DNA from: an uncultured Aquincola sp.
GTDB lineage: Bacteria; Pseudomonadota; Gammaproteobacteria; Burkholderiales; Burkholderiaceae
Length of the DNA stretch: 30,020 nucleotides
NCBI GenBank assembly: GCA_937883885.1
Contig: CAKZXL010000426.1
Span: 1 to 30,020, forward strand
Direction of reading: 5' to 3'
Part shown: positions 1 through 8,599 of the stretch, piece by piece
How the letters are laid out: every line of letters begins with the position of its first letter
How positions within the stretch are numbered: the first letter of the stretch is position 1
The notes under the pieces: generated by a model
The model's database searches: none
The model's input: the letters and a program-made list of their open reading frames with translations, nothing else
What the model was told of the DNA's origin: nothing
Program-made: the position numbers and the translations under genes

Positions 1-3000
1 GCAGCAGGCCGCTGCCGTCGGCGGTGGTGATGCGGCTGCCGGTGGACTGCGTGATCACGTCGCTGGCCACGTGCAGCACGCGGCCGTCGGGGTCGACGAC
101 GCCGGGGGCGACGTCGGCGGCGGTGTAGGTGGGGGTGGCGTGGGACACCAGGGCCAGCTGGGCGCTGCCTTCCAACGACCAGGTCGCGGCCAATGTCAGC
201 AAACCCGCATCGATGCGGCTCTCGCCAGCCGTCACGCGCAGATCGCCCAGCACCAGGTCGGCATGCGTGCCGCCGCTGGCCTGCAGGGTGCTCAGCTGGA
301 CCGAGGCGGCGTCGATCGACAGCGGCTGCGTGGCGCTGGTGTTCCAGTCGTTGCCGGCGGCGGTGGCGCTGAGCGCGCCGCCTGCGGTCAGGCGGATCGG
401 CGTGGTGGCGACGACCGTGACCGGGGCGGCATAACGCTGGTCGCCTTGCGTGGTGACCGAACCCGCCAACGAGGCGGTGCCCTGGGCGTCGAGGGACTGC
501 AGCGTCTCGGCTCCTCCCAGCTCCAGCGTGGCACCAGACGCGATCGTGAGCGCAGTGGCATCGGGCAGCCGTTCGTTGCCTGCGGTGCGCAGCCGACCCG
601 CCTGCACGGCAGTGCTGCCGCTGTAGATGTTCGCGCCGCCCAGGCTCAGCGTGCCGCCACCGGTCTTGGTGAGTCGGCCACTGCCGGCGCCGTCGGCGGC
701 CACACCGTTGTAGGTCAGCGTCTGGCCGTCGGCCACCTCCAGCGTGCCGCCCGCGCCTTGCAGCGCCAGGCCGCGGCTGGCGGCCAGCTCGGTGCTGGCG
801 GTCACGCGCAGGGTGCCGCCGTCCAGCAGCAGTTGGCCGGCCGTGGCGCTGGCCGGTGCGCGGCCCAGCAGGCCGTCACGCGCGATGCTGAGGGTGCCGG
901 CCAGCACGCGGGTGGCGCCGGTGAAGTCGTTGTCGGCGGCGCTGGCCAGGGTGAACGTGCCGGCGCCCTGCTTGGTCAGGCCGCCGTCGCCCGAGATGCG
1001 GCCGCTGAAGGTGGCATCGCTGGCGTCGCCCACGGTCAAGGCGCCGCTCACCAAGGTGAGCAAGGCGCTGCCGTCGGTGCCGGCGGCATCGGCCAGGCGG
1101 GTCAGCGTCTGGTCGCCACCCAGCGTCAGGCGTGCGCCATTGCCCAGGCTCAGCTGGGTGCCGCCCAGCAGACGGTTGGCGGTGGCGGTGCGCAGCTCGC
1201 CGCCTTGCACGGCGATGGTGGGCGATTGCAGCGTGCCGGCCGTGTCCACCAGCAGGCTGCCACCGGTGGCGCTGGTGCTGCCGGCCTGCACGGCCGCCGC
1301 CAGCGTGCCGCCGCCGGTGCTGCGCAGCGTGGTGGTGCGGAGCGCGGCATTCAGGCTGCCGCCGTCCATCACCGCCTCGGTGGCGGCCAGGCTGCCGGGG
1401 CCATCGACGCGGCCCTGCACGAGCAGGCCGGTCACGGATTCGGCACCGGCCAGCTGCAGCGCGGCGCCACTGCGCACCTGCAGCTCGGCGGTGCTCAACC
1501 GGCCGGCCGAGGTAGTGGCCAGCGTGCCACCGGCCACGTCGATCACCGGTGCGGCCAGGGTGCCGCCATCCAGCGTCAGCAGGCCGGACTGCAGCTGCGC
1601 CGTGCCGCTGGCGGCCACGGCTGCGCCGATCAGCGACGTGCCCTGGCTGGTGAGGCTGGCCACATTGAGCGGCGTGAACACGCTGCCGCCGCTGAGCGCG
1701 GCGAGGTCGGCCATGAGCAGGCCGCCGCCGCTGACACTGCCGCTGAGGGCGAGCTGCCCCAGCGCCTGCGCATCGGCCAGCGACAGCGTGGCGCCGGCCA
1801 GCACCTGCACCTGCGCAGTGCTGGCCAGGCGGTTGGCGCCGGTCAGCGTGAGGGTGCCGGTCTGCACCGCCACATTGCTGGCTGCGGACAGGCCTTGCAG
1901 CTGGGTGGCGCCATCGCTGGTGAGGCTGCCCGCCCCCAGGTTGGCCTGCACCACGGCGCCGTCCTGCAGCGCATAGGTGCCGGGGGTGCTGAGGGTGGCA
2001 CCGGTGGTGCCAGGCAGCAGCTGGCCGGCCAATTGCAGGTCGGCCACGGTCTTGTCGCCTTGCAGCTCCACGATGCCGGCCCGCGCCACCTGCAAGGCCG
2101 CGGTGGCGGCCTGATCGGCAGCGCCGTCCAGCACCAGCGTGCCCTGCTGCACGGCCAAGCGCGCCACGTCCACCGTGCCCTGCAGGCTGAAGCGGCTGTT
2201 GCCCTGCTTGCTGAGCTGGCTGCCAGCGGTGCCGGCCAGGCTGCCGCTGAAGCTGCTGTCGCCGGCCGTGCCGGTGGCCAGCTGGAAGCCCCCCAGCTGC
2301 GCACTGCCGCTGCCTCTGAGCAGGCCGATGGTCTCGCTGCCGCCCAGCACCAGCGTGCTGCCGGCCTGCAGCTGCAGCGCCGTGGCATCGGGCAGGCGCT
2401 CGTCGCCCTGGGTGGCCAGGGTGCCGACGTTCACCAGGGTGGCACCGGCGTAACGGTTGTCGGCGGCCAGCGTCAGGCGGCCCGCGCCGGCCTTCACCAG
2501 GTCGGCCGACGCAGCGCCGTCGACGGCGCCGTTCAGGCTCAGGCCGTTGGCCACGTCACCCACGCTGAAGGTGGTGCTGGCCGCCAGCGTGATGGGCGAC
2601 TGGATGCTGCCGCCGCCGGTGCCGCTGGAGACGGTGCCGCCCTGGCTCACCAGGCTGGCGTTGGTGAGGGTGGGGCCACCGGCCAGGTCCAGCGCGGCGC
2701 CCGCCGCCAGGGCCAGCTGGCCGGTACCCGCGGTCGCCGCGGTGCCCGAGAGCTGCAGCGTGCCTTCGTCCAGCGCCACGTCGCCTGCAAAGCTGTTGGT
2801 CGTGCTGAGCACCGCTGCGCCCTGCCCGCTCTTGCGCAGGCCACCGGCACCGGCCACCGCGCCTTGCAGTTGCAAGCTGGCGCCGCTGGCCACCTGCAGC
2901 GTGGTGGTGCCGGTGAGCGTGGTGGCGCTGTCGATGCGGCCGCTGCCCGCACTGGCGGCCAGCGTGCCGCCGGCGCTGGCCAGCGTGGGATTGGCCAGCA

Positions 3001-6000
3001 CCGCCCCGTTGCGCAGCTCCAGCGTGCCCGTGGCGGCCAGCGTGGCAGCACCCTGCCCGGCGCGCGCCGCGCTGCCGTCCAGCTGCAGCGTGCCGGCGTT
3101 GACGGCGGTGGTGCCGGTGTACGCATTGGCGGCGCTCAGCGTCACCGTGCCGGTGGTGGTCTTGGTCAAACCGGCACTGCCGGCCAGCACGGCGCTGACG
3201 CTGCCGTTGCGCAGGTCGAAGCCCGTGGGGCTGTTATTGCTGGTCAGCGTGCCGGGGCCCGTGATGCTGCCGTTGGTCAAGGTGACGGCACCCACCTGGT
3301 CATTCACGCCGGAGGCCAGCGCCAACGCCGCGGTACTGCCGTTGATGATGACGGCGCCGGTGTCCAGCAGCCCGCCGCCGCTGTTGATCTGCAGCAGACC
3401 GTTGCTGACGGTCGTGCCGCCGCTGTAGGTGTTCGCCGCGCCGAGAGTGACGGTGCCGCCGGTGGTCTTGGTCAGGCCTGCGCTGCCGGCCAGCACGGCG
3501 CTGATGCTGCCGTTGCGTACGTCGAAGCCAGTCACGGTGTCGTTGCTGGTCAGCGTGCCGGGGCCGTTGATGCTGCCGTTGATGAGCGTGACGGCGCCCA
3601 CCAGGTCGTTGGCGCCGGTGCCCAGCCCCAGCACTGCCCCGCTGCCGTCGATGGTGATACTTCCCGCGTTGGACAGCCCGCCGCCGCTGTTGATCTGCAG
3701 CGTGCCGCCGTTGACCGTGCTGCCGCCGCTGTAGGTCTGCGCGGCCGTCACGGTGACCGTGCCGCCCGTGCTCTTGGTGAGGGCGCCACTGCCTGCCAGC
3801 GTCGCGGCCAGCGTACCGGCCTGCACCGCATAGCTGCCGGCGGTGAGGGTGCCGCCGGTGAGCGTGCCATTGGTCAGGCTCAGGCTGGCAGCGGTGACGC
3901 TGTTGCCGTTCAGGTCCAGCGTGGCGCCCGCCCCGTTGAGGGTGAGCGCGGTGCCGCTGGGCAGGGCCGCGGCCGAGCCGATGCGCAAGGTGCCGTCGCT
4001 GACCAGCGTGCTGCCGCCGTAGTTGTTGGTCCCGCTCAGCGTCACGCCGCCGCTGCCATCCTTGACCAGGCCGCCGGCGCCGCCGAGGTTGCCGCTGACC
4101 GTCAGGCCGGTGGCGGCGTCGCCGGAGCGCACGGTGGTGTTGGCCGACAGAGTGGCCGTGCCGCTGTAGGTGCCGCCACCGGTGGAACTGTTGAGCACGC
4201 CACCGTTGCTGGTGAGGGTGTTGCCGACGGTGGCGCCAACGATGTCCAGCTCGGTCGACGTGCCTGCGAGACTGACGGCGCCGCCGCTCAAGTTGCCGGT
4301 ACCGCTGACCCGCAGCGTGCCGTCGTTGACCGTGGTGCCGCCGCTGTAGGTCTGTGCGACGGTGATGGTGACGGTGCCCGACCCGGTCTTGGTGAGCGCA
4401 CCACTGCCCGTCAAACGCGCGTTGATGTTGCCGGCCTGCACGTTGAACGCCGTGCCGGACAGGCTGCCGCCGCCTGTGCCGTTGATGGTGCCGCTGGACA
4501 GCGTGACCGTGCCGGCCGACAGGTTGAGGGCACCCACCTCCAACGTGCCGCCATTGACGTTGACCGCGCTGCCCGACGGGAAGGCCGCCGTGCTGCTGAA
4601 CTGCAGCTCCCCGGAAGCAGCGCTGATGCCACCACTGAAGGTGTTGGTGCCGCTCAGGCTCAGCACGCCAGTGCCTTGCTTGGTCAAGGAACCGGTGCCG
4701 CCCAGCGAACTGACCACCCCGCTGGTGCCCGCCACGCTCCAGGTGTTGGTGCCGGTAAGCTGGCTACTGCCATTGATCAACAGAGTGCCGGCTGTGATGT
4801 TGCTGTCGGCGAACGCGTGCGCGCCAGTTCCGCCCCCGCGCGTCAGCGACACCGTGCCGGTGGCCTCGAGCGTGCTGTTCACGGCCACGCGTCCGGTGCC
4901 GCTGGCGCCGCCGCTGGCAGTATCGTTGGCCAGCAGGATGAGGTCGGCCGTGCCGCTCTGCAGGCGGATCGGCTGGTTGATGTCGATGTTGTTGCCGGCG
5001 TTCAGGGTCAGCGCCCGACCTGAGCTCGAGGTGATGGCCGCATTGACCGCGATGTTGTTGGTGGCCTGCAGCAAGACAGGGTTGGTCAGAAGCTGCTGCT
5101 CCACCGCCGTTGCGGTGATGACGCTGTTGACACCTCCAGCAGCGAACGCCAGCGTCGGCGTGGTCAGGTCGTCGCCGGTGGTGGCATCGCCGTTGATGTT
5201 GGCCGGCCCGGCGCTGATGGTCAGGTTGGTCGGATCGAGCAACAGGCTGCCGGCCAGGCCGGCGGGCGCCTGGAGATCGACGCTGCCGCGAAAATCGAGA
5301 TACTGCTTGCCCGACACCTCCACCTGCCCGCCGTCGCCGCCCTGAGCGCCGCCGCGCGCGGCGATCTGGCCCTGGTAGCGTGTGGCCTGGTCGGACCACA
5401 CCACCACCGTGCCGCCTTCGCCCTGTGTCTGGGCGCTGGCGTCGATGGCGGCACCGCGGGCCACCGCCGTCATCTGCGCATTCGCCTCCGCCCCCTTCCC
5501 CTGCCAGTTCCCCCCCACCAGCACCGTGCCGCCGCCGGCATCGCCGCGTGCATCCACGCGCGCGGTGCCGGTCAACAATACCTTCTCGCCCAGCACCGTG
5601 GCCTGGCCGCCTTGTTCGCCGGGCTGCAGGCCGCTCACGTCCACGGTGCCGGCCAGCTGGGTGATGCCGGCGGGGCCGCCGTCGATGACGACGCGGCCTT
5701 CGCGCTGGCCCAGGCTGCGGGCGCGCACGATGCCGTCCATGTTCAGCACCGTGTCGGCAAAGCCGCTGCGGGCCACGGCGCGGGCTTCCACGCTGCCGCC
5801 ATCGGCCAGCACGCTGCCCAGCAGCGACAGGCGCGTGGCCAAATCTTCATTGCGCACGTTGAAGAAGATCAGGCCGTCGCCTTCCACGTCCACCTGCACC
5901 GCGCCGGCCGCGGCCAGCCCCACGCGGGCCGCGCTGATGGTGCCCGACTGCACCAGCGTGGGCGCCACCAGCGCCACGGTGCCGCTGGCCTGGATGTCGC

Positions 6001-6550
6001 CTTCGGCGCGCAGCTCGCCCGGCTGACCCAGGCCGCGGGTGAGCTGGTAGCGGCCGTTGGCCAGGGCCTGCGGATCGATGTCCAGCGTGGTGGCCACCAG
6101 GCCGCCCACGCTCACCTGCGAGCCGGCACCGAACAGGATGCCCCGCGGGTTGGACAGGAACACCCGGCCGTTGGCCTGCAGCTGGCCCAGGATCACGCTG
6201 GGGTCGGCGCCCACCACGCGGTTGAACAGCACCGCGCTGGCGTTGGGCTGCTGCACCTGCACCTTCTCGCCGGCGCCGATGGAAAAGCCCTGCCAGTCGA
6301 TGCCGGCCTTGGCCGTGTCCTGGCGAATGACCAGTTGCCCGCCTTGCGGCGTGCCCACCTGCACCTGGCCGGCCGTGACCTGCGCGCCGCTGGGCAGCGC
6401 CGCTGCCGGCCCCGCCGCGGCCAGCGCGGCGGCCAGGCACACGGGCTTGATCGTCCACCAGAGCGCAGGGCGGCCGTGGCGGCCGGCGCGGGGTGAAGCG
6501 GCCCGCGGCGCACGGGCGGCGGGTTGGCGGAAGGTGCGGCGGTCAGGCAT
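1..6550 (-). CDS. TpsA-type exoprotein (filamentous haemagglutinin-family adhesin with PATR-like repeats), 3' part outside window
   Basis: The reading frame is open from the ATG at 6550 down to the window edge (at least 2183 residues), with no stop seen. The N-terminus has a long basic n-region (about 36 residues, Arg-rich), a hydrophobic core (VCLAAALAAAGPAAA, residues 37-51) and a likely cleavage site near residue 51, so Sec export is expected. Residues about 52-300 resemble the TPS secretion domain: GIDWQGFSIG (83-92), LFNRVVG (108-114), and SNPRGILFGAG (133-143), a variant of the family NPNG motif. Downstream of about residue 580 the protein consists of Gly/Ser/Thr/Ala-rich repeats of the form LTKxGxGTVTLSxxNTYSGGTTVNxGTL, the passenger-associated transport repeat familiar from autotransporters; this predicts a long beta-helix. 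An AGGGGG stretch lies about 8 bases before the ATG. It lies 47 bp downstream of its presumed transporter gene on the same strand. Adhesion is inferred; the C-terminus, which might hold a toxin or anchor, is not visible. Confidence 0.88.
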   Translation of the reverse strand, partial: MPDRRTFRQPAARAPRAASPRAGRHGRPALWWTIKPVCLAAALAAAGPAAALPSGAQVTAGQVQVGTPQGGQLVIRQDTAKAGIDWQGFSIGAGEKVQVQQPNASAVLFNRVVGADPSVILGQLQANGRVFLSNPRGILFGAGSQVSVGGLVATTLDIDPQALANGRYQLTRGLGQPGELRAEGDIQASGTVALVAPTLVQSGTISAARVGLAAAGAVQVDVEGDGLIFFNVRNEDLATRLSLLGSVLADGGSVEARAVARSGFADTVLNMDGIVRARSLGQREGRVVIDGGPAGITQLAGTVDVSGLQPGEQGGQATVLGEKVLLTGTARVDARGDAGGGTVLVGGNWQGKGAEANAQMTAVARGAAIDASAQTQGEGGTVVVWSDQATRYQGQIAARGGAQGGDGGQVEVSGKQYLDFRGSVDLQAPAGLAGSLLLDPTNLTISAGPANINGDATTGDDLTTPTLAFAAGGVNSVITATAVEQQLLTNPVLLQATNNIAVNAAITSSSGRALTLNAGNNIDINQPIRLQSGTADLILLANDTASGGASGTGRVAVNSTLEATGTVSLTRGGGTGAHAFADSNITAGTLLINGSSQLTGTNTWSVAGTSGVVSSLGGTGSLTKQGTGVLSLSGTNTFSGGISAASGELQFSSTAAFPSGSAVNVNGGTLEVGALNLSAGTVTLSSGTINGTGGGSLSGTAFNVQAGNINARLTGSGALTKTGSGTVTITVAQTYSGGTTVNDGTLRVSGTGNLSGGAVSLAGTSTELDIVGATVGNTLTSNGGVLNSSTGGGTYSGTATLSANTTVRSGDAATGLTVSGNLGGAGGLVKDGSGGVTLSGTNNYGGSTLVSDGTLRIGSAAALPSGTALTLNGAGATLDLNGNSVTAASLSLTNGTLTGGTLTAGSYAVQAGTLAATLAGSGALTKSTGGTVTVTAAQTYSGGSTVNGGTLQINSGGGLSNAGSITIDGSGAVLGLGTGANDLVGAVTLINGSINGPGTLTSNDTVTGFDVRNGSISAVLAGSAGLTKTTGGTVTLGAANTYSGGTTVSNGLLQINSGGGLLDTGAVIINGSTAALALASGVNDQVGAVTLTNGSITGPGTLTSNNSPTGFDLRNGSVSAVLAGSAGLTKTTTGTVTLSAANAYTGTTAVNAGTLQLDGSAARAGQGAATLAATGTLELRNGAVLANPTLASAGGTLAASAGSGRIDSATTLTGTTTLQVASGASLQLQGAVAGAGGLRKSGQGAAVLSTTNSFAGDVALDEGTLQLSGTAATAGTGQLALAAGAALDLAGGPTLTNASLVSQGGTVSSGTGGGSIQSPITLAASTTFSVGDVANGLSLNGAVDGAASADLVKAGAGRLTLAADNRYAGATLVNVGTLATQGDERLPDATALQLQAGSTLVLGGSETIGLLRGSGSAQLGGFQLATGTAGDSSFSGSLAGTAGSQLSKQGNSRFSLQGTVDVARLAVQQGTLVLDGAADQAATAALQVARAGIVELQGDKTVADLQLAGQLLPGTTGATLSTPGTYALQDGAVVQANLGAGSLTSDGATQLQGLSAASNVAVQTGTLTLTGANRLASTAQVQVLAGATLSLADAQALGQLALSGSVSGGGLLMADLAALSGGSVFTPLNVASLTSQGTSLIGAAVAASGTAQLQSGLLTLDGGTLAAPVIDVAGGTLATTSAGRLSTAELQVRSGAALQLAGAESVTGLLVQGRVDGPGSLAATEAVMDGGSLNAALRTTTLRSTGGGTLAAAVQAGSTSATGGSLLVDTAGTLQSPTIAVQGGELRTATANRLLGGTQLSLGNGARLTLGGDQTLTRLADAAGTDGSALLTLVSGALTVGDASDATFSGRISGDGGLTKQGAGTFTLASAADNDFTGATRVLAGTLSIARDGLLGRAPASATAGQLLLDGGTLRVTASTELAASRGLALQGAGGTLEVADGQTLTYNGVAADGAGSGRLTKTGGGTLSLGGANIYSGSTAVQAGRLRTAGNERLPDATALTIASGATLELGGAETLQSLDAQGTASLAGSVTTQGDQRYAAPVTVVATTPIRLTAGGALSATAAGNDWNTSATQPLSIDAASVQLSTLQASGGTHADLVLGDLRVTAGESRIDAGLLTLAATWSLEGSAQLALVSHATPTYTAADVAPGVVDPDGRVLHVASDVITQSTGSRITTADGSGLL
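3121..3732 (-). repeat. Two tandem 306-bp units inside the tpsA gene
   Basis: Two adjacent units (3121-3426 and 3427-3732) align at a 306-bp period without gaps by eye. For example, GGCCAGCACGGCGCTGA occurs at 3182 and again at 3488, followed in both by CTGCCGTTGCG. Each unit encodes 102 residues containing the PATR-type motif (GLTKTT, then TYSGG or AYTG, then a QINSGGG-like strand). The following unit, starting near 3733, begins similarly and then diverges. The in-frame period and high identity suggest recent duplication inside the passenger. Confidence 0.75.
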
Positions 6551-6597
6551 GGGGAACCCCCTGGTGGACCGGTGGCAGCCCGTGGGCCGCCCCGGGC

Positions 6598-8370
6598 TCA
6601 GAACAACTTGGTGAATTGCAGGTACAGGCGCGGGTCGCGCACGCGGCTGTCGGCCTTGGGCGTGCCGGACAGCGGCTTGGCCAGGCTGGCCCGCAGCGCG
6701 TAGCCGCCCGGCCGCACCCACGACACGGCCAGGCCGGCCGCGGTGTAGGTGGCCGCGTTGTCGAAGCCGGCCGGCCGCGCCGAGGCGTCGTGCCGGAACT
6801 TGACGTGGCCGGCGTCGTAGAAGGCGCCGAACACCAGTTCGCGCGAGAGCTGGCCCAGCCAGCCTTCGGGCGGCAGCAGCCGCAGCTCCAGCGTCATCAA
6901 CTGGCCGCTGTCGCCGGTGCCTTCGCCGGGCGCGAAGCCTCGCACGCCGTCGGGCCCACCCAGGCGAAACTGCTCGGTGGTGTCGAGGTTGGAGAACGCC
7001 TGCTGCGCCCGCAGCGCGACGTACAGCAGCAGCCGCTGTTCGACGATGTTCTGCAGCCGGGTGAAGGCCAGCGTGAGCTTGCGGTAGTGGTCGTCGTCGT
7101 CCAGGCCGGCCGGGGCGCCGTCGGGGTAGTCCACCCGGCCCAGCGACAGGTTGGCCTCGTAGGTGTTCACGCCGCCGGTCAGCAGGCTGTCGCGGAAGTC
7201 GCCGGTGGTGCCCAGGGTCACGCTGTCCACGCGCTTCTTGTCCACGCTGCGGGTCACGTCGCGGCGGTCGGTGTACCGCTTGTGCTCGTACGAGCCCACC
7301 ACGAAGGTGTTGAGGTTGCGCGAACGCACCAGCGGGTACAGCGCATAGGTGGTGAGGTTGAAGGCGTTGCCGTTGACGTCCAGCGGAAACTCGTCTTCGT
7401 CCAGCTGGTAATGCACCGCCGAGACCGAGGCGCCCACCTTCAGCCCGTCGCTGCCCACCGGCAGCGTGTAGCCGGCCAGCAGGAAGGTCAGGCCGCCGTT
7501 GAACGAGCGCAGCGCATTGAGCGTGAGCGCATCGCCGCGGCCCAGCAGGCTGTTGCCCGACAGCAGCGCGCCCACCCGTTCACGCCCCAGGAAGCGCGAG
7601 CCGTTGAGGTCCAGGTCCACCTTGCCGGTCCAGCGCGCCTCGGCCGTGGGCGTGACCACCAGCGTGGCGGTGCCGGGCACCGAGCCGGTCTTGACGTCGA
7701 AGCGGGCCGTGATGCCGCGCAGGTCGTTGAGCAGGAAGACCACGCGCTCGACGTCGCGCACCCGCAGGATGTCGCCGGGCGTCAGCCGCGCCAGGTAGGC
7801 CTCCACCACCTCGCGGCGCACCGGCAGGTCGTCGCGCCAGACCAGCTCCACCTTGTCCAGCCGGCCTTCGAGCACCGCGATCTGGATGACCCCCCCTTCG
7901 GGGGACTGCTCGGGCACGTAGGCATACCCCAGGTAGTAGCCCAACTCGCGCTGCAGGTAACGCGTCACCTCGGTGGCCGCGTTCACCAGGTCTTCATAGC
8001 TGCGGCGTGGGCCCACATAGGCCGCCGTGAGCGCGGGCAAGGCCGCCCGCAGCTGCGCCGGCGCATTGGCCGGCAGGGCATACGCGGTGACGTCGATGGC
8101 GATGTCGTCCTGCGGCTTGGCCAGTTCGCGCGGGGGTGCGGGCTGGGCCGGCAGGTCAGCCGGGTCGGTGGCCGTTCGCCCCGGGCGCGGCGCCAGTTCG
8201 GAAGGGGTGGGCACCACCGGCAACGGCCGATCGGGCACGGGTACCTGGGCCTGCGCCCCGCCCATGCACACCACCAGACCGGCCACTGCCACCCCTGGCA
8301 AGCGTGACGGATTCACACACGGCGTCCGCCATTTTGCGGATTGATGCCGGATTCCGATTTTTATCTTCAT
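6598..8370 (-). CDS. TpsB outer-membrane transporter (ShlB/FhaC family), two-partner secretion
   Basis: About 590 residues. It would export the adjacent TpsA protein across the outer membrane. A signal peptide (hydrophobic VAVAGLVVCMGGAQA, about residues 28-42) and a Pro-rich linker (44-88) precede two POTRA-like domains (about 92-170 and 172-245). A C-terminal 16-strand-type beta-barrel follows (about 250-591) and ends in the terminal Phe typical of Bam-inserted barrels. GGPDGVRGF (472-480) matches the conserved loop-6 VRGY/F motif of the Omp85/TpsB superfamily. Length agrees with the family (about 550-600). The start is uncertain: GTG-ATG sit in tandem at 8373/8370 with GGGGGA immediately upstream, and a GTG at 8316 would give a tighter signal peptide. 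It is the first gene of a tpsB-tpsA operon divergent from the T6SS genes. Confidence 0.92.
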   Translation of the reverse strand: MKIKIGIRHQSAKWRTPCVNPSRLPGVAVAGLVVCMGGAQAQVPVPDRPLPVVPTPSELAPRPGRTATDPADLPAQPAPPRELAKPQDDIAIDVTAYALPANAPAQLRAALPALTAAYVGPRRSYEDLVNAATEVTRYLQRELGYYLGYAYVPEQSPEGGVIQIAVLEGRLDKVELVWRDDLPVRREVVEAYLARLTPGDILRVRDVERVVFLLNDLRGITARFDVKTGSVPGTATLVVTPTAEARWTGKVDLDLNGSRFLGRERVGALLSGNSLLGRGDALTLNALRSFNGGLTFLLAGYTLPVGSDGLKVGASVSAVHYQLDEDEFPLDVNGNAFNLTTYALYPLVRSRNLNTFVVGSYEHKRYTDRRDVTRSVDKKRVDSVTLGTTGDFRDSLLTGGVNTYEANLSLGRVDYPDGAPAGLDDDDHYRKLTLAFTRLQNIVEQRLLLYVALRAQQAFSNLDTTEQFRLGGPDGVRGFAPGEGTGDSGQLMTLELRLLPPEGWLGQLSRELVFGAFYDAGHVKFRHDASARPAGFDNAATYTAAGLAVSWVRPGGYALRASLAKPLSGTPKADSRVRDPRLYLQFTKLF

Positions 8371-8373
8371 CAC

Positions 8374-8599
8374 TCCCCCGACCCCGGCATTGCGCAGGGC
8401 CGGCGCATGGTAGCCAAGGAGTTCACGGATCTTTATCCCCCAGGAGGTTGACTTTGCACATCAACAGAGCGGGCACTTTTCTTCGTCACGGAAGACTGCG
8501 ACACTCGCGCCCCGGTCAGGACATGCAATTAGTGCATGCGTTTGTAGTTAGTGCACAACATTTATCCATGGGACCCGAGCTGATGCCAAGGACGGTGAA
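8374..8599. promoter_or_regulatory. Divergent intergenic region with candidate operators between tpsBA and the T6SS operon
   Basis: This is the only sizeable non-coding gap and is visibly richer in A/T than its surroundings, so it should hold the promoters of both transcription units. Visible structure: a perfect dyad CATGCA-N5-TGCATG (8522-8538); a dyad GTTGA-N9-TCAAC (8447-8465); and two direct copies of TTAGTGCA (8529-8536 and 8548-8555), the second containing the palindrome GTGCAC. A ribosome binding site AAGGA (8588-8592) precedes the tssA GTG by 7 bases. No convincing -35/-10 pair and no sigma-54 GG-N10-GC element could be assigned by eye, so promoter positions are left open. Confidence 0.5.

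Noticed and set aside
3121..3732. CRISPR-like or intergenic repeats
   Set aside because: The repeats are in frame within tpsA, 306 bp long and without spacers; they are protein repeats.
71..5023. A 1650-codon open frame on the plus strand opposite the tpsA gene
   Set aside because: It is the exact codon-register antisense of the tpsA frame. It stays open only because the GC-rich sense codons avoid TTA, CTA and TCA. Its product is a Gln/Gly/Ala/Arg-rich string without domains, while the minus-strand product has a signal peptide, a TPS domain and PATR repeats.
6493..8307. Plus-strand open frame opposite tpsB
   Set aside because: The minus strand encodes a recognisable POTRA/barrel protein with a VRGF motif; the plus frame is compositional.
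8471..8490. Sigma-54-like promoter around GGGCACTTTTCTTCG
   Set aside because: The -24 GG is present but the -12 dinucleotide at the required spacing is not GC and the TTGC element is missing.
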